A stretch of 64,000 nt of DNA from Actinomycetospora sp. TBRC 11914 (GTDB taxonomy: Bacteria; Actinomycetota; Actinomycetes; Mycobacteriales; Pseudonocardiaceae). The stretch covers positions 62,001 to 126,000 of the forward strand of contig NZ_JABBND010000018.1 of assembly GCF_012933465.1 (NCBI RefSeq), given 5' to 3'. Numbering within the stretch: position 1 is the stretch's first letter; each line of letters begins with the position of its first letter. The translations under genes and the position numbers were made by a program. Positions 1 to 8,729 of this stretch are shown one piece after another. The notes beneath the pieces were generated by a model. That model saw nothing but the letters and a program-made list of their open reading frames with translations. It did not search any database and was not told the origin of the DNA.

Positions 1-272
1 TCGGCGACCGGCGCGACCTCGGGGACCCCGAGCAGCTCGAAGTACTCCGGGGGCGGGGTGCGCCGCGCCGAGAAGCGCTTCAGCACCGTCGTCACGTCGT
101 CGTAGCCGGTGACGATCCACGCGTGCAGGTACGGGTCCCAGTGCACCGGGTCGGTGGTGCGCAGGTTCTTGTACAGCGGGTACGGGTCGGCCAGGACCTC
201 GGGGTCGAGCAGCTCGGCGTAGCTGCGCGTCTCCTCCTCGAGCTCCGGGTCGACGGTGCTCTGCTCGGTCAT
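1..272 (-). CDS. Cytochrome P450, N-terminal part (cut by the window edge)
   Basis: Only about the first 90 codons lie in the window, and the gene runs off the left edge. The translation contains DPYPLYKNLR followed by WIVTGYDDV at about residues 29-58. This is the usual N-terminal signature of soluble bacterial P450s, where the substrate-access strand leads into the 'V-T-x-Y-x-D-V' turn. The haem-cysteine region is outside, so the class cannot be confirmed. The ATG (270-272) overlaps the TGA of the upstream adenylation-carrier gene (ATGA), so the two are very probably co-translated. In known pathways, P450s coupled to a stand-alone A-PCP protein hydroxylate the carrier-bound amino acid at the beta carbon. 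That role is inferred here. Confidence 0.82.
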   Translation of the reverse strand, partial: MTEQSTVDPELEEETRSYAELLDPEVLADPYPLYKNLRTTDPVHWDPYLHAWIVTGYDDVTTVLKRFSARRTPPPEYFELLGVPEVAPVA

Positions 273-2095
273 GCGCTCGCCTCCTGCTGCTGCTGCGCGA
301 CCTCGGCGGCGATCGCCGAGACCGTGGGGCCGCGGAAGAGCTGCCGCAGCGTCATCTTGACCCCGTAGCGCTGCCGGACCCTCGAGACCACCTGCATGGC
401 CAGCATGGAGTGGCCGCCGAGCAGGAAGATATTGTCGTCCTCGCCGACCTGCGGGAGGTTGAGCAGCTCGGCGATCAGCGCACCGAGCCAGACCTTGACG
501 TCGTCGGTGCTCTCGCCCGCCGGGGACGCCGCGGGCGCCTCGGCGACGACGGGCCGGGGGAGGGCGGCCCGGTCGAGCTTGCCGTTGGGGGTCGTGGGCA
601 GCGCGTCGAGGGTGACGACGTGGGCCGGGACCATGTACTCGGGCAGCTGCGCGGCCAGGAAGGCCCGCACGTCCGCCGCGGCCGGGGCCTCGTTGCCCGA
701 CGGGACGACGTAGGCGACCAGCTCGCGCTCGCCCTCCCCGGACTCGTCGCCGACGACGGTGACGGTGCCGGCGCCGACGCCCGGGGCCTGGGTGAGCCAG
801 CTGGTGATCTCGGCCGGCTCGATGCGGTAGCCGCGGACCTTGACCTGGTCGTCGAGGCGGCCGAGGAAGAGCAGCCGGCCGTCGTCGAGGCGGCGCACGC
901 GGTCGCCGGTGCGGTAGGCGCGCACCGGGACGTCGTCCTCGGTGCGCACGGCGACGAACCGCTCGGAGGTGCGCTTCGGGTCCCCCCGGTAGCCGCGGCC
1001 GACGTGCGGGCCGGCGAGCACGAGCTCGCCCGGCTCGCCCTCACGGACCGGGCGCAGGGCCTCGTCGAGCACCAGGGCCACGGTGCCCGGCAGTGGCCGG
1101 CCGATCGAGGGCGGGCCGGGGTGGTCGCCCTCCGGGGCCACCTCACCGGAGGTGGCGACGACGGTGCACTCGGTCGGGCCGTAGTTGTTGACCAGGGTGA
1201 ACGGGAGCCCGGGCAGCGGCCGGCGGTTCAGCCGCTCCGCGCCCGTCAGCAGGGTGCGCAGCGCGGTGCCGGCCGGCCACTCGGCCGCCATGAGCTGCTC
1301 GGCGAGCAGCGTGGGCGCGAACGCGACCGTGATCTGCTTCTCGACCAGCCAGTCCTGCAGCAGCTGCGGCGAGCGGTGGGTCGCGTCGTCGGCGACGTGC
1401 AGCGCGGCGCCGGCGGCCAGCGGCGGCCAGATCTCCCAGACCGCCGCGTCGAACCCGAGCCCGGCGACCTGCGAGCTGCGGTCGGCGGCGGTGAGGCCGA
1501 ACGCGTCGTTGTGCCAGTCGACGAGCGACGCGAGGTTGCCGTGGGTGATCTCGACGCCCTTCGGGCGGCCGGTGGACCCCGAGGTGTAGATGACGTAGGC
1601 GAGGCTGTCGGCGTCGGTGCGCGGGTCCGACGGCGTCTGCGGGGCCGGGGTGAGGCTGCGCGGCTCGTCGAGGTCGAGCACCGTCCAGGGGCCCCGCGGG
1701 ACCGCGCCGGCCCGGGACGCGTCGGTCAGCACGACCGCCGTCCGGGAGTCGCCGAGGATGTACTCGACCCGGTCGGGCGGGGTGGCGGGGTCGAGCGGCA
1801 GGTAGGCCGCGCCGGCCTTCATCACCGCGGCGGCCGCGAGGACGTAGCGGGCCGACCGCGGGAGCATGACGGCCACGCACGACCCGGGGCCGGCGCCGGC
1901 GGCCTGCAGGGCCGCCGCGAGCCGGTCCGCCCGGTCGTCGAGCTCCCCGTAGGTCAACGTCACGTCCGGGCCCGCGACCGCGACGCGGTCGGCGGCGCTC
2001 GCGCCGTGGGCGGCGATGCGCGTGGGCACCGGGACGAACGTGGCGGGCGCCGGTGCCCCCGAGCGGGCCGGCGGCTCGACGGTGTCTGCCCTCAT
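269..2095 (-). CDS. Stand-alone NRPS adenylation-carrier didomain, predicted leucine-activating
   Basis: This 608-residue protein activates an amino acid as the AMP ester and loads it onto its own carrier domain. The adenylation domain spans about residues 25-515, with a P-loop-like YTSGSTGRPKGVE, NNYGPTE, YRTGDR and NGKLDR (Lys506). The carrier domain spans about 530-600, with GGHSM (phosphopantetheine Ser563). There is no condensation or thioesterase domain. Aligning by eye to GrsA gives the ten pocket residues D-A-W-F-L-G-N-V-V-K, which is a published leucine code. The ATG at 2095 is preceded by GGAG at a good distance. The gene is coupled to the P450 downstream. The remaining pathway lies outside the window, so the product is unknown. 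Confidence 0.9.
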   Translation of the reverse strand: MRADTVEPPARSGAPAPATFVPVPTRIAAHGASAADRVAVAGPDVTLTYGELDDRADRLAAALQAAGAGPGSCVAVMLPRSARYVLAAAAVMKAGAAYLPLDPATPPDRVEYILGDSRTAVVLTDASRAGAVPRGPWTVLDLDEPRSLTPAPQTPSDPRTDADSLAYVIYTSGSTGRPKGVEITHGNLASLVDWHNDAFGLTAADRSSQVAGLGFDAAVWEIWPPLAAGAALHVADDATHRSPQLLQDWLVEKQITVAFAPTLLAEQLMAAEWPAGTALRTLLTGAERLNRRPLPGLPFTLVNNYGPTECTVVATSGEVAPEGDHPGPPSIGRPLPGTVALVLDEALRPVREGEPGELVLAGPHVGRGYRGDPKRTSERFVAVRTEDDVPVRAYRTGDRVRRLDDGRLLFLGRLDDQVKVRGYRIEPAEITSWLTQAPGVGAGTVTVVGDESGEGERELVAYVVPSGNEAPAAADVRAFLAAQLPEYMVPAHVVTLDALPTTPNGKLDRAALPRPVVAEAPAASPAGESTDDVKVWLGALIAELLNLPQVGEDDNIFLLGGHSMLAMQVVSRVRQRYGVKMTLRQLFRGPTVSAIAAEVAQQQQEASA

Positions 2096-2451
2096 CAGTC
2101 TCCGATCACACAGGTCGGTCCGAGTGCGTGGCGGGCCCGATCACGGTCGGCGGCACCGCCGACGGCAAGGGCACCCGCTCGGATGAATCGATCCAGGGGT
2201 GCAAGGTGGAGACGGTGTGCGGGGGAACCCTCTGCTCCCGCTGTTGACACGCCTACTCCTTTTGACCAACCCGAACTCTAACAACGTGACGTGTGGCCCC
2301 CGTCCGAGGTTGTCCCGATGCGACGGGGTCGTTCCCGGGCCGGTGGCGCACTCCCCATCACCAACGGCGCCGGCCCCACCGGGACACGGGGCGACATCCG
2401 ACCGTGCCACGATGCTCCCGGCATGGTCGTCGAACCGAGGAGCCGCGAAGC
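2096..2451. other. Divergent intergenic region between the NRPS gene and the glycosyltransferase
   Basis: About 356 bases with no convincing gene. The stretch 2240-2290 is markedly more A/T-rich than its surroundings and contains TTGACA at 2244-2249. No matching -10 sequence lies at the usual distance on either strand, so a promoter here is plausible but not placed. Both flanking genes carry their own ribosome binding sites. Confidence 0.5.
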
Positions 2452-4446
2452 GTGTCCACGGGCCCCCGTGAGCCGGCGGTACTGATCGTCTCGCACCGTC
2501 GGGTGGATGCCCTCGACCGGGCCCTGGCGAGCGTCGAGAAATGGCTGCCCGAGGCACCCGTCCTGGTCTGGGACAACCGGTCCCCGCAGTCGCCGGCGGT
2601 GGCCGAGCTCGCCGCCCGCCGGCCGGGCGTGCAGTGGACGCTCTCCGAGTCCAACGTCGGGTACGCGATCGCGGTGAACCGGCTCGTGGCGCAGGTCCCC
2701 GGCCGCGACCTCCTGCTGCTCCACCCCGACGCCGAGCTGCTCGGCCCGCTGACCCGCGCCCGGGAGGTGCTCGCCGAGCCCGGCGTCGCGGTCGTCGCCC
2801 CGACGGCGGAGGACCTCGGGGAGCCCTGGGACGCCGCGCGCCGCGCCCAGACCGTGGTGCGCGACCTGACCACCGTCGCGGGCCTCGAGGCGACGCTGCG
2901 GGGTCGCGCGCCGAGCGACCTCTACCCCGCCGCGCCCCGGGAGGTCGACGGCTACCTGACCGGGGGCTGCCTGCTGCTGGCCCGCCGCGCGTGGGAGGCC
3001 GTCGGCGAGCTCGACGACTGGTTCTTCGCCGGGGGCGAGGACGCGGCGTGGCAGCGCGAGGCCCGGGCGGCCGGGTGGTCGCTGCGCCTCGTCGACGACG
3101 ACGGGCCGCAGGTCCGGCGCACCGTCACCGCGCCCACGGTGGACGACCCCTGGGAGGGGAGGCGCGAGGACCTGCGCCGCGCGTCCCAGGCGCTCGTGCT
3201 GGGCACCGGCGCCGACCACGGGCCCGGGGGCAACTTCGGGCGGGGCCGGGTGTTCTCGGCCGGCGCGCTGACCCTCGACCGGCTCCAGGCCGCCCGGCGG
3301 GGACGGCGCCGTGAGCGCCGGGCCGTGGAGGCCCGCCGCGCCGAGGGCCGCCCGACGATCGTCGTCGCCACGAACGGTGTCGCGCTCGGCGGCGCCGAGC
3401 GCCAGCGCGTCCAGCTCGCCAACGAGCTGGTCGCCCGCGGGCACCCCGTCGTCGTCGTGTGCATGCAGCACCTCGGGATCCTCCTCGGCGAGCTCGATCC
3501 GCGGGTGCGCCTGGTGTTCCAGCCGTTCTGGCAGCCGGTGGTCGACGTCGGGACCGACGACGCGATCGTGATCGCCGGCGGCACCCGCACCGAGATCGCG
3601 TTCGCGCTTGGGTGGCGGGCCCAGGCCCGCGTCGCCGGGGGGCGGCGGTGGTGGCTGCCGGCGCTGCACGACCCGGCGGAGCCCGACCGGCCGACGTTCT
3701 CCGACCTCCAGGCCCGGGCGCTGCGCTCCGCGGACGCGATGCTCGTGCTCTCCGCGCAGCACCACCGCGACCTGACCCGCCACCAGCGCCTGCACGACAC
3801 GGTGATGGTCGCGCCGAACGGCCTCCCCGCCGCCCCGGCGCTGCCGTTCCGCGCCGATCCTGCGGGCCCGCTGCGATTCGGGATGCTGTCGCGGATCAAG
3901 GAGTACAAGAACCCGATGCTGCTGATCCACGCGCTCGACGCGCTGGGCGCCGGGCGGCGGCGGGAGTGGACGCTCGACATCTTCGGGGAGGGCCCCGACC
4001 GGGAACGGCTCACCGCGGAGACCCCCGAGCACCTGCGCGACCGGGTGCGCTGGCGCGGCCCGTCGCCGGGGCCGGACCACGCGTTCGCGGAGTTCGACGT
4101 GCTGTGCCTGCCCAGCGGCTTCGAGGCCTTCCCGCTGGCGATCGTGGAGGCGATGCTGCGCGGCATGCCGGTGATGGCGTCGGCGAGCGGCAGCGTCGCC
4201 GAGATGCTCGACCACGGCCGGGCCGGCGTCGTCGTCGACCCGGTCACCCGGGAGGCGTGGACGGCCGCGCTCGAGGGCGTGCTCGCCGACCGCGACCGCA
4301 CCGCGGCGCTCGGTGAACAGGGGCGGCGGTGGGCGCAGGAGCACTACACCGTCTCGGCGATGACCGATGCGTACCAGCGGGCGTTCGCGCGGGTGCTCGG
4401 GCGACCGATCCCGGGAGGCCCGGAGGGCGCCGCCGCGGTGCTGTGA
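2452..4446 (+). CDS. Fused glycosyltransferase: family-2-like N-terminus plus GT4 C-terminus
   Basis: A 664-residue protein with two transferase folds. Residues about 5-240 look like a GT-A family 2 domain: LIVSHRR at the start, VWDNRS, SNVGYAIAVN, LLHPDAEL as a DxD-like site, and a GGCLLLARRAWE...FFAGGED segment typical of rhamnosyltransferase-like enzymes. Residues about 298-655 are a GT-B family 4 domain with GVALGGAERQ, FGMLSRIKEYKNP, LDIFGEGPD and the donor-binding LPSGFEAFPLAIVEAM. The start is the GTG at 2452, preceded by GAGGAG; in-frame upstream codons have no ribosome site. It has no partner downstream. It may decorate a cell-surface glycan or the product of the neighbouring NRPS locus. 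Acceptor and sugar are unknown. Confidence 0.82.
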   Translation: MSTGPREPAVLIVSHRRVDALDRALASVEKWLPEAPVLVWDNRSPQSPAVAELAARRPGVQWTLSESNVGYAIAVNRLVAQVPGRDLLLLHPDAELLGPLTRAREVLAEPGVAVVAPTAEDLGEPWDAARRAQTVVRDLTTVAGLEATLRGRAPSDLYPAAPREVDGYLTGGCLLLARRAWEAVGELDDWFFAGGEDAAWQREARAAGWSLRLVDDDGPQVRRTVTAPTVDDPWEGRREDLRRASQALVLGTGADHGPGGNFGRGRVFSAGALTLDRLQAARRGRRRERRAVEARRAEGRPTIVVATNGVALGGAERQRVQLANELVARGHPVVVVCMQHLGILLGELDPRVRLVFQPFWQPVVDVGTDDAIVIAGGTRTEIAFALGWRAQARVAGGRRWWLPALHDPAEPDRPTFSDLQARALRSADAMLVLSAQHHRDLTRHQRLHDTVMVAPNGLPAAPALPFRADPAGPLRFGMLSRIKEYKNPMLLIHALDALGAGRRREWTLDIFGEGPDRERLTAETPEHLRDRVRWRGPSPGPDHAFAEFDVLCLPSGFEAFPLAIVEAMLRGMPVMASASGSVAEMLDHGRAGVVVDPVTREAWTAALEGVLADRDRTAALGEQGRRWAQEHYTVSAMTDAYQRAFARVLGRPIPGGPEGAAAVL

Positions 4447-4591
4447 CCCCGCGAGGGATCGCAGGGCTGCCGCACCGTCCTCCGGGGCCCAGCCTTGCGG
4501 TGCCGCTTCGCGTGCCGGGGTCCGTGCCGGGGGCGGGCACGCCGCGGAGGATCGAGCGGCAGACGTTCCCGTCCCGATCTCCGAGGTTCCC

Positions 4592-5437
4592 ATGGCCAGC
4601 ACGTCGTGCCGCGTGACCCTCCCGTCCGGCGAGGCCGTCCCCGCACTGGGTCAGGGCACATGGCACCTCGCCGAGAAGCCCGCTCGCCGCTCCGACGAGA
4701 TCGCCGCGCTCCGACTCGGGCTCGACCTCGAGCTGACCCTGGTCGACACCGCCGAGATGTACGCCGACGGGGCGGCCGAAGTGCTGGTGGGCGAGGCGAT
4801 CGCGGGCCGTCGTGACGAGGTGTTCCTCGTCGACAAGGTGCTTCCGCACCACGCGACGCGCAGCGGCACCGTCCGGGCCTGCCAGGCCAGCCTCGCGCGG
4901 CTGGCCGTCGACCACATCGACCTCTACCTGCTGCACTGGCGCGGCCGGGTCCCGCTGGCCGAGACCGTCGCGGGCTTCGCCGACCTGCAGGCCGCAGGGC
5001 TGATCCGCCACTGGGGGGTGAGCAACCTCGACGTCGACGACCTGATCGAGCTGACCGCCCTGCCGGGCGGGGACCAGGTGCAGACCGACCAGATCCTCTA
5101 CAACCTCGTCCGTCGCGGACCGGAGTACGCCCTGCTGCCGTGGCTCTCCGCCCGCCGCATCCCCGCGATGGCGTACTCGCCGATCGAGCAGGGCCGTCTG
5201 CTGCGCCACCCGGCGCTCATCGAGGTCGCGCAGCGGCACTCCGCCACGGCCGCCCAGATCGCACTGGCATGGGTACTGGCCCACGACGGTGTCAGCGCCA
5301 TCCCGCGCACCGGAGAACCCGACCACGTCCGGGTCAACGCCGAGGCGCGGGGGATCGGTCTCGGCGGCGACGACCTCTCCCTGCTCGACCAGGCGTTCCC
5401 GCCGCCGGTCCGGCCGCGCAGGCTGGAAACGCTCTGA
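4592..5437 (+). CDS. Aldo/keto reductase
   Basis: A 281-residue NAD(P)H-dependent carbonyl reductase of the aldo/keto reductase barrel family. The catalytic tetrad is visible: Asp in DTAEMYADG, Tyr in the same motif, Lys in FLVDKVLP and His in LYLLHWRG. The segment IALAWVLAHDGVSAIPRTG is the usual cofactor-clamping C-terminal part. The ATG at 4592 has GAGG six bases upstream; longer frames from 4367 overlap the glycosyltransferase and lack coding character. It lies 115 bases before the glucose-6-phosphate dehydrogenase gene, a natural source of its NADPH. Substrate unknown. Confidence 0.88.
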   Translation: MASTSCRVTLPSGEAVPALGQGTWHLAEKPARRSDEIAALRLGLDLELTLVDTAEMYADGAAEVLVGEAIAGRRDEVFLVDKVLPHHATRSGTVRACQASLARLAVDHIDLYLLHWRGRVPLAETVAGFADLQAAGLIRHWGVSNLDVDDLIELTALPGGDQVQTDQILYNLVRRGPEYALLPWLSARRIPAMAYSPIEQGRLLRHPALIEVAQRHSATAAQIALAWVLAHDGVSAIPRTGEPDHVRVNAEARGIGLGGDDLSLLDQAFPPPVRPRRLETL

Positions 5438-5552
5438 CCGGGGGCTGCGCCGTCGGGCCGAGTCCGATCCGTCGATTTCAGCCCCCCGGACCGGGGATCG
5501 ACGCGGGCGACACGGCCGAGAGTGGAGTCCCGGACGTCAGTGGGAGGGGCGC

Positions 5553-7025
5553 ATGACTCCTGTGGTCGATCCGTGTGCGCCCGGCCCGCACGTCCTGGTC
5601 GTCCTCGGGGCGACGGGCGACCTGGCGCGGCGCAAGCTCTTCCCCGCGCTCTATCGCCTCCACCAGCTCGACCTGCTCCCGCGAGGCTTCCGCATGGTGT
5701 GCTCGGGGCGCACCGCGCCGGACACCACGGGTGAGTTCCTCGGAACGGTGCGCGTGGCGGTCGAGCGGCGCCACGGCCCGGTCGACCCGCAGACGTGGGT
5801 CGGCTTCGAACAGCGGATCACGTTCGTGCCCGTGTCCGAGGACCGGGGCGCGGCGCTCGAGGAGGCCGTTGCCTCCGCCGCCGCTGCACTCGGCTCGAAC
5901 GTCCAGCGCTGCTACTACCTCGCAGTACCGCCTGCCGCGACTGAATCCGTCGTTCGCATGCTCGGGTCCTTCACGGTGGGCCGACCGTCGAAGATCGTTC
6001 TGGAGAAGCCGTTCGGACGCGACCTGGCCTCGGCCCGGCGGTTGAACGCCGTCCTGCACTCGGTCGTCGACGAGCGGCACATCTACCGGATCGACCACTT
6101 CCTGGGCAAGGAGGCGGTGCAGAACATCCTGGCCTTCCGCTTCGCCAACGGACTCTTCGAACCGGTCTGGAACCACCGGCACGTGTGCTACGTGCAGATC
6201 GACGTGCCGGAGGAGATCGACATCCAGGGACGGTCGGAGTTCATGGAGTCGACGGGGACGCTCCGCGACATGATCTCGACGCACCTGTTCCAGCTGCTCG
6301 GGCTCGTGGCCATCGAGCCCCCGTCGCGCATGGACGGCGACTCCCTCAACCACGAGATGACGAAGGTCTTCCGCGCTGTCCGCCCCGTGGATCCGGACCG
6401 CGTGGTGTTCGGGCAGTACGAGGGCTACCGCGAGGAGCCTGGTGTGGACCGGGGGTCGGAGGTGGAGACGTTCGTCGCGATGGAGGTCTACGTCGACGAC
6501 TGGACGTGGATCGGTGTGCCCTTCTACCTGCGGACCGGCAAGGCGCTCGCCGAAGGCAGACGCACCATCACGATCGGCTTCCGCGAGCCGCCGCTCAAGG
6601 TCTTCCCCGGCGACGTCGACGACACCTGCAACGAGCTGGTGATCGAGCTGAGCGAGGACCCGCGGATCTTCGCCGACGTCCGGTCCAAGGTCCCCGGCCC
6701 CGACTTCCGGCTGGCCCGCGCCCGGATGCGACTCGACCTGTTGGAGTCCTTCCCCGAGGCCGAGCCGCTCGAGGCCTACGAGCGGCTGCTGCTCGACGTC
6801 CTCCGGGGCGACACCACCCTGTTCCTGCAGACGGAGGCGACGGAGCTGCTCTGGCGGCTGTTCGACCCGCTGCTCCGCCATCCGCCGGAGACGATCCCCT
6901 ATCCCCGGCATTCCTGGGGGCCCAGCGAGGCCGTGCGCCTCCCCGGCCGGCGCGGCTGGCGGCTGCCGGAGACGAACGCTGGGACAGACGGGGAGACCGA
7001 CGCGAAGGGCGACGGCGGAGCCTGA
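5553..7025 (+). CDS. zwf: Glucose-6-phosphate 1-dehydrogenase
   Basis: A 490-residue enzyme that oxidises glucose-6-phosphate to 6-phosphogluconolactone and yields NADPH, the entry step of the oxidative pentose phosphate pathway. The NADP-binding motif is GATGDLARRKLFPAL near residue 16. The active-site motif RIDHFLGKE (about residues 178-186) carries the catalytic His, and EKPFG is present. Length is close to the family norm; the last about 20 residues are a Gly/Asp-rich tail. A strong GGGAGGGG site precedes the ATG at 5553. The usual actinobacterial neighbours (tal, tkt, opcA, devB) are absent. This may therefore be a second, stress-linked copy rather than the housekeeping one. Confidence 0.93.
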   Translation: MTPVVDPCAPGPHVLVVLGATGDLARRKLFPALYRLHQLDLLPRGFRMVCSGRTAPDTTGEFLGTVRVAVERRHGPVDPQTWVGFEQRITFVPVSEDRGAALEEAVASAAAALGSNVQRCYYLAVPPAATESVVRMLGSFTVGRPSKIVLEKPFGRDLASARRLNAVLHSVVDERHIYRIDHFLGKEAVQNILAFRFANGLFEPVWNHRHVCYVQIDVPEEIDIQGRSEFMESTGTLRDMISTHLFQLLGLVAIEPPSRMDGDSLNHEMTKVFRAVRPVDPDRVVFGQYEGYREEPGVDRGSEVETFVAMEVYVDDWTWIGVPFYLRTGKALAEGRRTITIGFREPPLKVFPGDVDDTCNELVIELSEDPRIFADVRSKVPGPDFRLARARMRLDLLESFPEAEPLEAYERLLLDVLRGDTTLFLQTEATELLWRLFDPLLRHPPETIPYPRHSWGPSEAVRLPGRRGWRLPETNAGTDGETDAKGDGGA

Positions 7026-7182
7026 TCGAGCCGCGAGGACACGTCGGCCGGAACCGGGGCGCCTGGACCGCCCGACCGGGTCGACACCTCATCACCGTGC
7101 CCTGGGAGACCGAGCGGTGGCGGGTCGATTCACGCTGCGGAGCCGAAGCCGACAGAGGTGCCGGCGGGCGAGCGTGGACACC

Positions 7183-8070
7183 ATGACGACGGCGCAGGCC
7201 ACCAGACGACGACACGGAACGTGGAGGAGGATCCTCGGATCGGGTCTGCTGCTCTGGGTCCTCGCGGCGTTCGTCACCGCGATCACGGCGAACCCGCTCC
7301 TCGTGCCCACGCTCGTCATGTTGGGCAGCTTCCTGGTCCCGGTCACCTTCGTCGCGTGGGCCTTCGAACGCCGGCGTTCGGATCAGGTCACGACGGAGCT
7401 GCTGTTCAGGACGTTCGTCGTCGGCGGCGTCCTCGGCGTGCTCGCCGCGTCGGTCGCCGAGAGCTACCTGCTCCAGCCCTCGCCCTGGATGTTCTTCGGG
7501 GTCGGCCTCCTCGAGGAGGCGGCCAAGCTCGGTGCGCTGGCCTACTGCACCCGGCACCTGAGCGTCCGGTCCGCCCAGGACGGCGCCATCCTCGGTGCCA
7601 CGGTCGGTCTCGGCTTCGCAGCCTTCGAGTCCGCGGGATACGCGCTGGTGGCTTCGCTCACCGTGCACGGACTGTCCTTGACCGACCTGGTCGAGACGGA
7701 GCTGCTGCGGGGGCTGCTCAGCCCCTTCGGCCACGGCGTGTGGACGGCCATCCTCGGCGCCGTGCTGTTCTCCACGGCAGGCCGCAGCGGATTCCGGGTG
7801 ACCGGTCGACTCGTCGGCGCCTACCTCGGCGTGTCGATCCTGCACGGGCTGTGGGACTCCATGGACAGCATCGCCGTGACGGTGACGTACCTGCTCACGG
7901 GCCAGACGTGGCGCTACCGGCTCCTCGACGAGGGCTACCTCCCGGAGCCGACGGCGATTCAGGTGCAGTTCTTCACGATCCTCAGCTGGACGGGCCTCCT
8001 CGTGATCGCCGTGACGGGCGTGGTGTTCCTCGTGCTGCTCCTGCGCAGGCGGGCGGCGGAGCATGGATGA
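7183..8070 (+). CDS. PrsW family intramembrane metalloprotease
   Basis: A 295-residue integral membrane protein with about eight hydrophobic segments. The PrsW/CPBP-type glutamyl-protease motifs are present in order: EEAAKLGAL, FAAFESAGYA, FGHGVWTA and ILHGLWDS. In Bacillus, PrsW performs site-1 cleavage of an anti-sigma factor. Actinobacterial members have mostly unknown targets. No anti-sigma gene is adjacent. The ATG at 7183 is taken as start, although GTG at 7174 in the same frame is possible; neither has a strong ribosome site. The 3' end overlaps the next gene by eight bases, so they form one transcription unit. Confidence 0.85.
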   Translation: MTTAQATRRRHGTWRRILGSGLLLWVLAAFVTAITANPLLVPTLVMLGSFLVPVTFVAWAFERRRSDQVTTELLFRTFVVGGVLGVLAASVAESYLLQPSPWMFFGVGLLEEAAKLGALAYCTRHLSVRSAQDGAILGATVGLGFAAFESAGYALVASLTVHGLSLTDLVETELLRGLLSPFGHGVWTAILGAVLFSTAGRSGFRVTGRLVGAYLGVSILHGLWDSMDSIAVTVTYLLTGQTWRYRLLDEGYLPEPTAIQVQFFTILSWTGLLVIAVTGVVFLVLLLRRRAAEHG

Positions 8071-8704
8071 GGTCCCGGGTACCGCCTTCGATCTCGATCC
8101 GGACCTGGTGGCGGCATTCTGCGCGGGCACGCTCGACGTCGAGGAGGTCGCGCGCCTGGCCGACCAGGTCTCCCGCGTGCTGCCCTTCGGCCGCGAACTG
8201 CCGATCCCGCTCGCGGCGAGCCTGGTCCGCGTGGCCGAGTGCGTCGGTGGGGACGAGGCGCTGCTGCCGTGGCTGGACGGCTTTCCCGGACGGCCACGTC
8301 TCACCGCACGGCTGTTCCGGGTGATCGATGTCCTGGACCGCTACTCGGCCGCGGCCGGCGTCCTCGAGGCGCTCGGCGAGCTACGAGCCCGCGACCCGTT
8401 CCCGCACGGGCTCGCGGGGCACCTCGTGCCGGACACCGCGTCGTACACGTTGTCGAGCCTCGGTGAGGAGATCCAGGAACTGCTCGGGCGGGACCGACTC
8501 GCGGACGCCGGGAACCTGGCGCTCCGGGCACTGGCCCTGCTGTCGGACATCGCGCCTCGGGCGGCCGAGCTCGATCGGCATGCGGCAGATCTCGGGCCCG
8601 CGGTCCGGAACCTGTGGGATCGACTCCGCCCCCTCGTCGAGCCTGACCGACCCGTGGGGACGGTGTCTCCTGATCACCTCGACGACGGAGGGCGCGCGGG
8701 GTGA
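8063..8704 (+). CDS. Hypothetical protein coupled to the PrsW-like protease
   Basis: A 213-residue soluble protein that I do not recognise. It has no signal peptide or membrane segment and is rich in Leu, Ala and Asp. It appears largely alpha-helical, with repeated amphipathic stretches such as LGEEIQELLGRDRLADAGNLALRAL. The start codon overlaps the protease stop (ATGGATGA), which implies translational coupling and a shared function. It is followed closely by a GreA/GreB-like gene. Codon use is normal for the window, so the frame is very likely real. Confidence 0.75.
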   Translation: MDEVPGTAFDLDPDLVAAFCAGTLDVEEVARLADQVSRVLPFGRELPIPLAASLVRVAECVGGDEALLPWLDGFPGRPRLTARLFRVIDVLDRYSAAAGVLEALGELRARDPFPHGLAGHLVPDTASYTLSSLGEEIQELLGRDRLADAGNLALRALALLSDIAPRAAELDRHAADLGPAVRNLWDRLRPLVEPDRPVGTVSPDHLDDGGRAG

Positions 8705-8729
8705 GGGCCGTGGAGAGAACGGGCTGCAC

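Noticed and set aside
2244-2272. Sigma-70 promoter with TTGACA
   Set aside because: The -35 match is perfect but nothing resembling TANNNT lies 16-19 bases downstream.
2278-4602. 774-codon minus-strand frame
   Set aside because: It lies opposite the glycosyltransferase and has no recognisable domain. The plus frame has complete catalytic motifs.
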